Positions 25,820-33,943 of a DNA stretch of 42,013 nucleotides are shown here, one piece after another. The DNA is from Tissierellia bacterium (GTDB lineage Bacteria; Bacillota; Clostridia; Peptostreptococcales; Acidaminobacteraceae): contig JAAYGQ010000022.1 of NCBI GenBank assembly GCA_012727635.1, forward strand, positions 1 to 42,013, given 5' to 3'. The position numbers were made by a program, and so were the translations under genes. Below the pieces are notes generated by a model that was not told where the DNA came from, did not search any database, and saw only the letters and a program-made list of their open reading frames with translations. Positions within the stretch are counted from its first letter, which is position 1; each line of letters begins with the position of its first letter.

Positions 25820-26608
25820 CTACTGCGGTCCTTCTTCTTCCAGCTCACATTGATACACTCGAAGAGCGGGACCTAGCAAATAAAGCTCATTATTCCGTTC
25901 TTTTCTAACCTCTAGTTCCCCACCGGGAACTCGAAATAGCCTCTGTGTAAGTTGAGGGGTTTTCCTTGCCAGATGATAAAATACACTGGTTACTCCCGAA
26001 CCACAGGCTAAGGTGAAATCTTCAACACCCCGCTCAAAGGTTAGAACGTCTACCTGTTCTTCGCCGGGAAGATAAAAATTAATATTGGCCCCTTTGACAA
26101 AGTCTTTATGGTGACGAAGGGTCTCAGCCAGTGAAATTAGATTGTCTTTACTGAGTTCATCGACTTGAAGACAAAAATGAGGAACGCCGGGACTTCCCAG
26201 TTCTATATAGGCTCCCCTATGACCCTCTACATTTATATCTTCATAGACACTGATTTTTTGCATGCGAACTTCATAGAGCGTCTTTTCTATACGCCGAGCT
26301 TTAATGGCCCCGGCGGCGGTATCAAACACCATCGCTTCCCCGGCCACCTTTTCATCGTAGGCAAAGCGGGCAAGACAACGGGCTCCGTTTCCACACATTT
26401 CACCCTTTGAACCATCGGCATTATAAAAATCCATGGAGAAATCAAGTGAACTTTTCTCAAGAAAAATCATACCATCGGCTCCAAAGCTGATGCGTCTTTG
26501 ACAAAGTCTTTTGGCCAAGGCCTGCTTGTCTTCTTCACTCAGTAGGCAATCTATGTTATTTATAAGGAGAAAATCATTTCCCGCCCCTTGCATTTTTGTA
26601 ATTTTCAT
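25820..26608 (-). CDS. dapF: Diaminopimelate epimerase
   Basis: A 262-residue cofactor-free racemase that turns LL- into meso-diaminopimelate for lysine and peptidoglycan. Family features are the start KITKMQGAGNDFLLINN, MCGNGARCLARF with catalytic Cys72, and FERGVEDFTLACGSG with the second catalytic Cys202. Both thiols are present, so it should be active. It lies 5 bases after the D-cysteine desulfhydrase-like gene and upstream of glgB. Grouping of a wall or lysine gene with the glycogen run is unusual and may reflect shared transcription only. Confidence 0.95.
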   Translation of the reverse strand: MKITKMQGAGNDFLLINNIDCLLSEEDKQALAKRLCQRRISFGADGMIFLEKSSLDFSMDFYNADGSKGEMCGNGARCLARFAYDEKVAGEAMVFDTAAGAIKARRIEKTLYEVRMQKISVYEDINVEGHRGAYIELGSPGVPHFCLQVDELSKDNLISLAETLRHHKDFVKGANINFYLPGEEQVDVLTFERGVEDFTLACGSGVTSVFYHLARKTPQLTQRLFRVPGGELEVRKERNNELYLLGPALRVYQCELEEEGPQ

Positions 26609-26613
26609 AGTCC

Positions 26614-27606
26614 CTACTTAGAAAAATCAAATTCGAATTTTTTAGAGAAAAGTCCAAAAAGCCCACCGGTATGAATAAAAAGAATATTCTTACTGCCCTT
26701 AAAGAATCCATGGTCATTTTCCATAGCATCTACAAGGCCACGAAAGGCCTTGCCCGTATATACACTGTCAAAAATAACCCCTTCACTGCGGCTTATCTCC
26801 AGTAGAAAATCCATTTCCTCAGGGGTGTTAAGAGCGTAACCCCTACCTACATAACCATCTAGAAGAAGCATATCTTCTGTCTTTAAAGCTTCTTCACTGC
26901 CAATGAGCTTGGAAAACTCTTCCCATATTTCAAGTGTTCTTTGGGCAAAATGCTCAGAATCTGCCGCTATGGGCACACCGATTACTTTTTTTCCATGCTT
27001 ACCTAAAACATTGGCAAAATGAAGACCTCCGTAGGTACCGGCACTGCCCACAGCACAAACAATGGTATCAAAATCTAGACCCATTTCTTTTTCCTGGGCA
27101 AGGATTTCCTGAAAGGCTTCATAGTAGCCTAGGGTCCCGATGCCATTGGAGGCGCCCTCGGGAATGAGATAGGCCTTTCGGCCCTCTTTTTCAAGCTTTC
27201 CGGCGGCTGCCTTCATAATCTCCTCGCGGTGATAGGCATAGTCTTCGGGGGTGATGAATCGCACCTGGGCTCCTAGCATTTCATCGAGAAAGTAATTTCC
27301 TTCAACGGCTTGGCGCTCAGCACTTCTTAGATATAATATTGTCTTAAGTCCCAGTTTAACCCCAGCGGCTACCGTAGCGCGGCAATGATTGGACTGAACG
27401 CCTCCACAGGTAATCAGTGTATCGGCACCCTGCTCCAGAGCCTGGTAAATAGCGTATTCCAGTTTTCTAATTTTATTGCCGTTAAGCTCAGAACCGGTCT
27501 GGTCATCTCTTTTAAGATAGATGCACCGACCAAGCCTGGCGCTGGTCCTGGGCATCTTTTCTATTTTTGTCGGTAAGTTCGCAAGATTTAACTTTTTTAT
27601 GTCCAT
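26614..27606 (-). CDS. D-cysteine desulfhydrase / ACC deaminase family PLP enzyme
   Basis: A 330-residue fold-type II PLP enzyme. The PLP lysine is Lys45 in SELNGNKIRKLEYA; CGGVQSNHCRATVAAG follows at about 72-87, and a glycine-rich phosphate loop VGSAGTYGG appears near 187. Related enzymes remove sulfide and ammonia from D-cysteine or open 1-aminocyclopropane-1-carboxylate; in clostridia the D-cysteine desulfhydrase or D-amino-acid lyase role is more likely, but the substrate is not fixed by sequence. The start is preceded by AAGGTAGGTAACT, a fair ribosome site. It opens the long minus-strand run through dapF to mgtE. Confidence 0.83.
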   Translation of the reverse strand: MDIKKLNLANLPTKIEKMPRTSARLGRCIYLKRDDQTGSELNGNKIRKLEYAIYQALEQGADTLITCGGVQSNHCRATVAAGVKLGLKTILYLRSAERQAVEGNYFLDEMLGAQVRFITPEDYAYHREEIMKAAAGKLEKEGRKAYLIPEGASNGIGTLGYYEAFQEILAQEKEMGLDFDTIVCAVGSAGTYGGLHFANVLGKHGKKVIGVPIAADSEHFAQRTLEIWEEFSKLIGSEEALKTEDMLLLDGYVGRGYALNTPEEMDFLLEISRSEGVIFDSVYTGKAFRGLVDAMENDHGFFKGSKNILFIHTGGLFGLFSKKFEFDFSK

Positions 27607-27696
27607 AGTTACCTACCTTTCTTAACAACACTATAACAAATAAACGGCTTTTATAATAGTATCTTACTATGCTAATTTGATATTTTGATGGTAGAC

Positions 27697-27702
27697 TATA
27701 AT
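27697..27702 (+). promoter_or_regulatory. -10-like TATAAT before the EFR1 ferredoxin gene
   Basis: TATAAT lies 17 bases before the ATG in the divergent spacer with dcyD. No good -35 lies at standard distance, so the call is weak. Confidence 0.3.
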
Positions 27703-27719
27703 AAAAAGGCGAGGTTAGT

Positions 27720-28451
27720 ATGACAAATCTAATTTATTTTTCTCCCAGGGGAGGAACCAAAAAATACATTCAGGCTTTTAAAAGTGCAAAGGAAGAGTTC
27801 TTGGAGTGGGATCTTACCTATAATGAGCCCGGTACAATTCAGCTTAAGCAAGAAGAACTTCTTATCATCGCTTTTCCTGTCTATTACGGTAGAGTGCCTC
27901 TTCTTTTTCTTCAGCGATTAGAAGCTCTTAGAGGAAACAATACGCCGGCCATCATTCTGGCGGTCTATGGCAACCGTGACTTCGACGATGCTCTTTTGGA
28001 GATGAAAGACTTTCTAATAAAAAGAGCTTTTATTCCCTATGGCGGCGCAGCTCTGGTGGCTAAGCATAGCTACGGGCATATTCAGACCCACCGCCCTAGT
28101 GCCGAAGACATAAAGGAGGTGGAAGTCTTTATAAAGAGAGCCCTTGATCCATGTAAAGAAGCCAAATTCTATGATTTTCCGGGAAATGTTCCCTACAAAG
28201 AAAGAGGAAAATCAAGCTTTTTTCCAAGTACTACCGATGAGTGTATTCTTTGTAAGGCCTGTGTGCGCAGCTGTCCTTCTTCCGCCATCGATGAAGAAAT
28301 CCATACCATTAAAGATAAATGCATTTCCTGCATGGCCTGCTTGGATGTCTGCCCCGTGGATGCCCGGGTTTTAAGCGAAGAATTCCATGACTTTGTAAAA
28401 GATTTTAGCGAAAAAATAAAGGAGCCGAGGGAAAATGTCTTTTTCCTCTAG
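27720..28451 (+). CDS. EFR1-type flavodoxin-ferredoxin protein
   Basis: A 243-residue protein with an N-terminal flavodoxin-like half (about 1-140; IIAFPVYYGRVP) and a C-terminal double [4Fe-4S] ferredoxin. The clusters are Cys175-178-181 with Cys185, and Cys201-204-207 with Cys211, each in C-x2-C-x2-C-x3-C-P spacing. These EFRODO-type proteins of anaerobes are predicted electron carriers or reductases; the partner is unknown. GAGG precedes the ATG. The gene is alone and faces the S66 peptidase gene with only nine bases between stops. Confidence 0.85.
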   Translation: MTNLIYFSPRGGTKKYIQAFKSAKEEFLEWDLTYNEPGTIQLKQEELLIIAFPVYYGRVPLLFLQRLEALRGNNTPAIILAVYGNRDFDDALLEMKDFLIKRAFIPYGGAALVAKHSYGHIQTHRPSAEDIKEVEVFIKRALDPCKEAKFYDFPGNVPYKERGKSSFFPSTTDECILCKACVRSCPSSAIDEEIHTIKDKCISCMACLDVCPVDARVLSEEFHDFVKDFSEKIKEPRENVFFL

Positions 28452-28455
28452 CTCC
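28421..28455 (-). terminator. Terminator of the DUF488-to-S66 run, inside a neighbouring gene
   Basis: GGAGC/GCTCC with inner GAGG/CCTC and GAAAA/TTTTC form a long imperfect hairpin; TTTATTTTTT follows on the minus strand. It overlaps the last codons of the plus-strand EFR1 gene. Confidence 0.65.
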
Positions 28456-28460
28456 TAGAT

Positions 28461-29363
28461 CTAGGCAAATACGATTAAATGATCATCCTTTAAATGGACT
28501 AGGCCCCCTAGGGGCAATGTAGCCATGGGCATACAGTGTCCGCTGCGAAGGTGCATAATAACGGGAAGAGTAAAATCTTGGAAGAACTCCCTAAAAACGG
28601 CATCCTGATCGTAGTGGGGATCGTGACGATTGTCACAATTCTTAAAATCTCCCAGGATGACCCCTTGCACATGGTCGAACTTTCCGGCGTATTTGAGTTG
28701 CCATAGCATGCGGTGCAAATGCTCCGCCGATTCATTTATATCCTCTAAAAAGAGGATTTTTTCCTTTGTATCGATCTCATAGGGGCCACCAAGACCTGCT
28801 GTGATCAGGCTTAAATTCCCCCCCACCAGTCTTCCCCGGCCCTCTCCTTGTTTAATTACCATTAGAGGGTCTCCCTTAGGATTTTTAAAAGTGTAGCTTT
28901 CGCCTTTTAGAGCCTGCTCCAGGGAGGCTTTAGAGTACTCGTCCATACTACCTATCATATCGGAATAGACCATGGGTCCATGAAAGGTAATTAGATCACA
29001 CTGCTGATTTAAAAATATATGCAGATTGGTTATATCGCTATAACCAAGAAATACCTTTGGGTTCTTTGCAATCAGCTCTTTATCTAAATGTTGAAGAAGT
29101 TCCAGGGAGCTATCCCCTCCCCTGGCGCAGAAAATAGCCTTCACTTCTTCGTCTTTAAAGAGGTCATGAATTTCCTTTACCCTGTCCTGGGCAGGACCTG
29201 CCATAAATCCACCCTTATTCCAGTTAAGAGACTCTCCTAGGAGCAAATCATAGCCCTGCTTTTCTAAGTAGTTCCTGCAATCTTCGGTTCTACCGGGTTC
29301 CACCGGAGAAGAGGGACAAATCACAGCGATTTTCTCCCCTTTGTTTACTGTGGTTAACTTCAA
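28461..29363 (-). CDS. S66-family LD-carboxypeptidase-like protein
   Basis: A 300-residue serine peptidase of family S66 (LdcA/MccF), whose members trim the terminal D-alanine of murein tetrapeptides or cleave microcin-type adducts. The nucleophile is Ser109 in FLGYSDITN; the expected glutamate lies in LFLEDINE (about 205-210) and the histidine in LRSGHCMPMATL (about 277-285). GEKIAVICPSSPV is the usual N terminus and CARGGDSSLELL the substrate loop. No signal peptide, so cytoplasmic. It follows the ThyX-like gene by 12 bases. Confidence 0.85.
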   Translation of the reverse strand: MKLTTVNKGEKIAVICPSSPVEPGRTEDCRNYLEKQGYDLLLGESLNWNKGGFMAGPAQDRVKEIHDLFKDEEVKAIFCARGGDSSLELLQHLDKELIAKNPKVFLGYSDITNLHIFLNQQCDLITFHGPMVYSDMIGSMDEYSKASLEQALKGESYTFKNPKGDPLMVIKQGEGRGRLVGGNLSLITAGLGGPYEIDTKEKILFLEDINESAEHLHRMLWQLKYAGKFDHVQGVILGDFKNCDNRHDPHYDQDAVFREFFQDFTLPVIMHLRSGHCMPMATLPLGGLVHLKDDHLIVFA

Positions 29364-29375
29364 ATTTCTCTTCCT

Positions 29376-29987
29376 CTATTCTTCCAGGGCAAGCTCTTTA
29401 AAATAAGGTAAGCTTTCAATCCACTCGCAAAAGCGGTGCCACTCCACTAGTTTGTGATTTTTACGGGCATGGTATATGCCCATCAAGGTTTCATAGTTTA
29501 AAGTAACGGTGCGTAGCTGATTAAAGCTACTGGGAAGTAGTTTAATCATCTCATTCCAGGTTTCTTTGTCCTTTGTTTCGTTATAGGTCAGTCTTAGCTT
29601 TTCTAGATAGGCCAGATAGTCCCTAAAGACTCTTACCCCTTCTTCGCTGATATCTTCTATACTAAACATTTCGGGGATAAAACCTTTTTTATGAATTGTG
29701 TGCATGGTACTAGTAGAATTGGCAACGGTTGCCACTTTGTAGGTATCGAACTCTTTCCACCAATACAGAGGCCCTTCAATGTCAACGCTCACCAGAATTT
29801 GGCGCAGATATTTGCGGTGATCACTGCCGGCCTTACGCAGCTGCTTTGCCAGTCGAAGATCCCGCTCACCCATTCGAATTTCTCCATCAAAGCTACTGTC
29901 GGCCATAGACCAACTATCTAGGGGATTTCTCATGCCTCTTAGGGCATTTTCAAAGTTATATACATTGTATTTAGTACACTTAAGCAT
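29376..29987 (-). CDS. ThyX-like protein lacking the RHR motif
   Basis: A 203-residue protein whose layout recalls flavin-dependent thymidylate synthase (ThyX). HRKYLRQILVSVDIEGP and YWWKEFDTYKVATVANSTSTMHTI (about 58-99) fit the ThyX core, and LPSSFNQLRTVTLNYETL with HARKNHKLVEW (about 151-183) fits the C-terminal half. The catalytic R-H-R followed by seven or eight residues and Ser is replaced by Thr82-Tyr83-Lys84 with Ser93, so ordinary ThyX chemistry is unlikely. It might bind a nucleotide or flavin. The ATG at 29987 has AAGGAG before it. It follows the SLC13 permease gene by 11 bases. The ThyX link is from pattern reading only. Confidence 0.6.
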   Translation of the reverse strand: MLKCTKYNVYNFENALRGMRNPLDSWSMADSSFDGEIRMGERDLRLAKQLRKAGSDHRKYLRQILVSVDIEGPLYWWKEFDTYKVATVANSTSTMHTIHKKGFIPEMFSIEDISEEGVRVFRDYLAYLEKLRLTYNETKDKETWNEMIKLLPSSFNQLRTVTLNYETLMGIYHARKNHKLVEWHRFCEWIESLPYFKELALEE

Positions 29988-29998
29988 ATATTTCTCCT

Positions 29999-31774
29999 TT
30001 ATACAGGCCAAAAACGCAATATTACCGGTATGCTAATTAGACATGTTAATACACTGACCAGTAGACCAAGTCGCCAATAGTCCCCAAAATGATATCCCCC
30101 GGGTCCCATAATGATCGTATTGGACTGGTGGCCGATGGGAGTCATAAAGGCACTGGTGGCCCCAACAAATACCACTAGCAAAAAAGGATCGGGATTTAGG
30201 GAGAGCAGCTGGGCGGTGCCCAGGGCAATAGGAGCCATAATCAAAGCTGCCGCAGCGTTATTTATAATATTTGTAAGAATCATCGTTAGAATAAGCAGCA
30301 TAAGAAGGGTCACCCAGGGTTCTACTCCTGGGGATATTTGTAATATCTGCCGGGAGATCATATTGGCGGCTCCTGTGGTTTCCAGGGCGTTGCTTACAGG
30401 GATAAGACTCCCTAAAAGCATAAGTATGGGGTAATCCAAGGCTTCATAGGCCCGCTGTATGCTGATTACTTTGGTGGCCACCATAATAAGGGCCGCCGTG
30501 GTAAAGGCAATTTCGGCGCTGACCACTTCTGAGGCTACCAAAACAAGGGCGCCTACGAAAATCGAAAGACTTAGCGCAATCCTACTGGTTGACTTTAGTT
30601 CAATACCCCGGTCAATCAGTGGAAGTGTCCCCAGCTCCCGAATCACTTCTTGAATGCTTCCCGTGGTTCCTTGAAGTAGAAGAACGTCTCCCCCGTGGAT
30701 TTCAATACGGTTGGGGCTCTCTGCCACCCTTTCACCGACCCTGGCAACGCCAAGAAGATTCACCCCGAAATTATTTCTAAGGTTCATATCCCTAGCGGTT
30801 CTACCAATAAAGTTTGAAGTGGGAGTAACCACTACCTCACTAACGACAATGCCATCGCCACCGATTTCATCGGCAGTGAGCTTTTTACTGCCCGATAGGG
30901 AGAGTTTTGTTTTCTTAAGAAATTCTTCAATGCTTGCGGCGGAAGCCTCAAGAAGAAGAAAATCGTTTTCTAAAAACATCATATAACCCGATACCCTGGA
31001 ACGTTTTCTTTCGTTTCGCACATAGCCAATCACGTTGACATCGGTAAAATACTTGCCCCCCACTTCAACAAGATTTTTCCCGATCAAAGCGCAGCCGTCT
31101 GTTAATTTAACCATGGTGGTGTAGTCTTTTATCTCAAATAGATCTTCCTGGCTGACACTTTCTCTTCGCACAGGGATAAGTTTTGGCGCTAGGAAAATAA
31201 TAAAGGGAATAATAATTACAGTAAGGGAAAGTCCTATGGGGGCAAACTCGAACATGCTAAATCCGCTACCGCTGATTTCTTCTCTAAAGGAAGAAATAAT
31301 AATATTTGGTGGACTCCCCACCAGCGTAATCATCCCTCCTAGCAGCGAAGCAAAGGCCATGGGCATGAGATAGCGCGAGGGAGAATCTCCATTTTTACGG
31401 GCAATCTTAATGGCTACGGGCATAAAAAGTGCCATGGCACCGACATTGTTCATAAAGGCAGAGAAAAACGCCACGCCAAAAACCAGAAAGAAAAACTGTT
31501 TTAGTGGTGTCTTTACCTTTTGTTCCAAGGTCTTTACCGTGGCATCGACAAAACCCGAGCGCACTAGTCCCTCACTTAACACCAGTATGGCCGCTACAGT
31601 AATCACCGCCGAATGGGAAAATCCTAGAAAAGCTTCCTTAGGCGGAACCAGCCCCAGAAGTGTCGCAATAATAAGACCGGCCAGGGCAACAAAGTCAAAT
31701 CGGAATTTGCCCCATATAAAGTTGATTAAGATGCTCAGCAATAGAATGAGTATTAACCCTTGATCTGTACTCAA
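29999..31774 (-). CDS. SLC13/DASS-type permease with two RCK-type domains
   Basis: A 591-residue inner-membrane protein. An N-terminal block of spans, then two soluble TrkA-C-like segments (about 200-390: AL-I-GKNLVEVGGKY and FIGRTARDMNLRNNFGVNLLGVAR), then further spans to the end. SPPNIIISS and the GHQSNTIIMGPG near the C terminus are the paired signature turns of the divalent-anion/sodium symporter family (dicarboxylate or sulfate type). The start is a TTG at 31774 with AAAGGAG just upstream; a longer reading from 31846 has no site. Substrate unknown. It lies in an operon with DUF488, the ThyX-like and S66 genes. Confidence 0.82.
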   Translation of the reverse strand: MSTDQGLILILLLSILINFIWGKFRFDFVALAGLIIATLLGLVPPKEAFLGFSHSAVITVAAILVLSEGLVRSGFVDATVKTLEQKVKTPLKQFFFLVFGVAFFSAFMNNVGAMALFMPVAIKIARKNGDSPSRYLMPMAFASLLGGMITLVGSPPNIIISSFREEISGSGFSMFEFAPIGLSLTVIIIPFIIFLAPKLIPVRRESVSQEDLFEIKDYTTMVKLTDGCALIGKNLVEVGGKYFTDVNVIGYVRNERKRSRVSGYMMFLENDFLLLEASAASIEEFLKKTKLSLSGSKKLTADEIGGDGIVVSEVVVTPTSNFIGRTARDMNLRNNFGVNLLGVARVGERVAESPNRIEIHGGDVLLLQGTTGSIQEVIRELGTLPLIDRGIELKSTSRIALSLSIFVGALVLVASEVVSAEIAFTTAALIMVATKVISIQRAYEALDYPILMLLGSLIPVSNALETTGAANMISRQILQISPGVEPWVTLLMLLILTMILTNIINNAAAALIMAPIALGTAQLLSLNPDPFLLVVFVGATSAFMTPIGHQSNTIIMGPGGYHFGDYWRLGLLVSVLTCLISIPVILRFWPV

Positions 31775-31861
31775 TGCACTCTCCTTTTGAGAAAGAAATT
31801 GTGGCTTCATTGTATCAATTAAAAGATATTCTGTCGACCACTTCAAGGAGAATACAAAGAT

Positions 31862-32209
31862 TTACTTTTCTAAAAATTCCTTGAGTATTTGCAGATGATT
31901 GCCTGGCAGTAACTTAATTGAGGTGATCAGGGTAACATTGCTCTTTTTTTCCTGCTCCAATATTTGTTTTTTCCAAATAGGAAATTCATCGTTATGAAGA
32001 AGTTCTTTAGTGTAGTCATTTCTGAACTCTTCTTCCGACATTCCCCGGTGGAAATCTTCCCTTAGCTGGGTGGAAGGCGCTATTTCCTTTTCCCAGGCGT
32101 CGAGTTGGGCCTTTTGCTTTGTCACTCCCCTGGGCCAAAGGCGATCTACAAGAACACGGTAGCCATCTTCTTTTTCTATAGCATCATAGACTCGTTTTAT
32201 CCTTATCAT
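31862..32209 (-). CDS. DUF488-family protein
   Basis: A 115-residue cytoplasmic protein of DUF488. Diagnostic parts are IRIKRVYDAIEKEDGYRVLVDRLWPRGV near the N terminus (conserved D-R-L-W-P-R-G) and WEKEIAPSTQLREDFH (about 39-54). The family is widespread but its function is unknown. Length is typical. The ATG has AGGAGGATAG upstream. It is the first gene of a run with an SLC13 permease, a ThyX-like protein and an S66 peptidase. Confidence 0.85.
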   Translation of the reverse strand: MIRIKRVYDAIEKEDGYRVLVDRLWPRGVTKQKAQLDAWEKEIAPSTQLREDFHRGMSEEEFRNDYTKELLHNDEFPIWKKQILEQEKKSNVTLITSIKLLPGNHLQILKEFLEK

Positions 32210-32252
32210 CCTATCCTCCTTAGAGCTTCTATACCCTAAATGGCCAATAAAA

Positions 32253-32283
32253 AAAGGGCTCTTTCCAGTGGAAAGAACCCTTT
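32253..32283 (-). terminator. Terminator of the AGCS symporter gene
   Basis: A 14-base stem, AAAGGGCTCTTTCC against GGAAAGAACCCTTT with one mismatch around AGT; T6 follows on the minus strand. It lies seven bases after the stop. Confidence 0.88.
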
Positions 32284-32289
32284 AAAGAC

Positions 32290-33687
32290 TTAATTGTCTT
32301 GATAATGGTAGGTCAGTTCGCCACCCTTGGCAAGCTGATTATTGTAGTCTTGCAATGTCCTTATAACAAGGGGTGAAAGTACCAGAAGACCAATGACGTT
32401 GGGGATAACCATAAGGCTATTAAAGAATCCTGAAAGAGCCCATACAACGCCTACTTCTTGCAAAGAACCAAAGACAATACCGGCAAGAACGAGAATACGG
32501 TAGGGCATTAAACCTTTTTTTCCAAAAAGATAACGAATGTTTGACTCCCCGAAGTAGTACCATCCCACAATGGTGGTAAAAGCAAAGAAGGTTAGACAAA
32601 CAGCCAAGAATCCACCGCCCGCAGGACCAAAGGCTTCAATAAAAGCATTTTGTGTAACGCGAACTCCTTGGAGTCCTTCGACTTCATAGGATTTTGTTAC
32701 TATAATGGCCAGAGCCGTGGCAGAACATACAATAATTGTGTCTATAAAAACTCCTACAAGAGCACTGAGGCCCTGTTGGGCAGGATGCTTAACGTTGGCA
32801 ACGGCGTGGGCATGGGGTGTTGAACCCATACCTGCTTCATTGGAGAAAAGACCCCTCTGAACGCCCATTTTAACGGCCTGCTTGACCATGGCTCCGGCAA
32901 ATCCACCGGCGGCTGCCATAGGAGTGAAGGCCGACGTGAAGATTAGTTTAAGGGCTCCACCTAATTCAGACCCATATTTGAATAAAAGAACGATTGATCC
33001 TAAGATATACAAAACGGCCATAGCCGGTACAACCAGTTCTGCAAAGCGGCCAATTCGTTGAACACCACCGATAAAGATAAGTCCGGCAACGGCAGCGATG
33101 AAAAGGCCCACGGCCAACTTGGGAATGCCAAAGGAGTTATTGACTGCATCGGCAATGGAGTTAGACTGAACCATGTTTCCAATAATTCCCAGGGCAATAA
33201 CAATTAAAACAGCAAAGGATCCCGCTAGGATTTTTGCTAACATTGGGCTTTTTTTACCCATACCCTTTGAGAGGTAGAAGGCGGGACCGCCGACCAATTC
33301 ACCGTTGCGTCGTTCTCTAAAAATCTGGGCTAAAACGGCCTCGGCAAAAATCGTTGACATACCTAAAAAAGCTGTGACCCACATCCAAAAGATAGCTCCG
33401 GGTCCCCCTAGGGTAATGGCAGTTGCCACCCCTCCGACATTGCCTGTTCCTACTTGAGCAGCAATGGCCGTTGCCAGAGCTTGAAAGGAGGATAAAGAAC
33501 CTTCTTCTTTGTCTTTTTTCTTGAACATACCACCAAATGTCAGTTTCATGGCTGGTATAAACTTGCTTACTTGAAGAAATCCCAAACGAATCGTATAATA
33601 AATTCCAGTTCCCAAAAGGAGTACGACGAGTATGTAACCACTGATAAAACCATCAATTTGTTCAATAAAACTTTGTAAAGCTTGCAT
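32290..33687 (-). CDS. Alanine/glycine:cation symporter (AGCS)
   Basis: A 465-residue inner-membrane sodium or proton symporter for alanine or glycine (AlsT/DagA type, LeuT-like fold). The family core AAQVGTGNVGGVATAITLGGPGA lies in the second span, and MWVTAFLGMSTIFAEAVLAQ follows. Further spans have GLFSNEAGMGSTPHAHA, a hallmark of the family. About 11 hydrophobic spans are seen. AAGGAGCAACT precedes the ATG. It is transcribed alone to a strong terminator. It could use released alanine or glycine from the peptide and amino-acid enzymes nearby, but that is inference. Confidence 0.92.
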   Translation of the reverse strand: MQALQSFIEQIDGFISGYILVVLLLGTGIYYTIRLGFLQVSKFIPAMKLTFGGMFKKKDKEEGSLSSFQALATAIAAQVGTGNVGGVATAITLGGPGAIFWMWVTAFLGMSTIFAEAVLAQIFRERRNGELVGGPAFYLSKGMGKKSPMLAKILAGSFAVLIVIALGIIGNMVQSNSIADAVNNSFGIPKLAVGLFIAAVAGLIFIGGVQRIGRFAELVVPAMAVLYILGSIVLLFKYGSELGGALKLIFTSAFTPMAAAGGFAGAMVKQAVKMGVQRGLFSNEAGMGSTPHAHAVANVKHPAQQGLSALVGVFIDTIIVCSATALAIIVTKSYEVEGLQGVRVTQNAFIEAFGPAGGGFLAVCLTFFAFTTIVGWYYFGESNIRYLFGKKGLMPYRILVLAGIVFGSLQEVGVVWALSGFFNSLMVIPNVIGLLVLSPLVIRTLQDYNNQLAKGGELTYHYQDN

Positions 33688-33729
33688 AGTTGCTCCTTAT
33701 TATTTATTAGCGCCTTGGCACTTGTGTTT

Positions 33730-33758
33730 ATTATATATCAAACTTTTAGAGGCAACAA
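33730..33758 (-). promoter_or_regulatory. Weak promoter of the AGCS gene
   Basis: On the minus strand TTGTTG (33758-33753), a 17-base spacer, TATAAT (33735-33730), about 45 bases before the ATG. The -35 matches poorly. Confidence 0.4.
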
Positions 33759-33836
33759 GTTAATTAATTGTCAATCCGTTCCTGGGCATTTCTCTATTTT
33801 AGGTCTATATCCATTCAATCTAGAAAAGTAAACAAT

Positions 33837-33871
33837 ATTTAACGCCCAATCCAAGGATTAGGGCGCTAAAT
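33837..33871 (-). terminator. Probable hairpin ending the AmmeMemoRadiSam pair
   Basis: ATTTAACGCCCAATCC pairs with GGATTAGGGCGCTAAAT (one bulge, one mismatch) 70 bases after the radical SAM stop. The T run is weak on the minus strand, so termination is likely but not certain. Confidence 0.5.
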
Positions 33872-33943
33872 AAAAATACTACTGTTAAGATTGTTATTAA
33901 AAGTTAATTCGTCTGCTTTTATCTTTGTTTCTTGTGTTTATCT

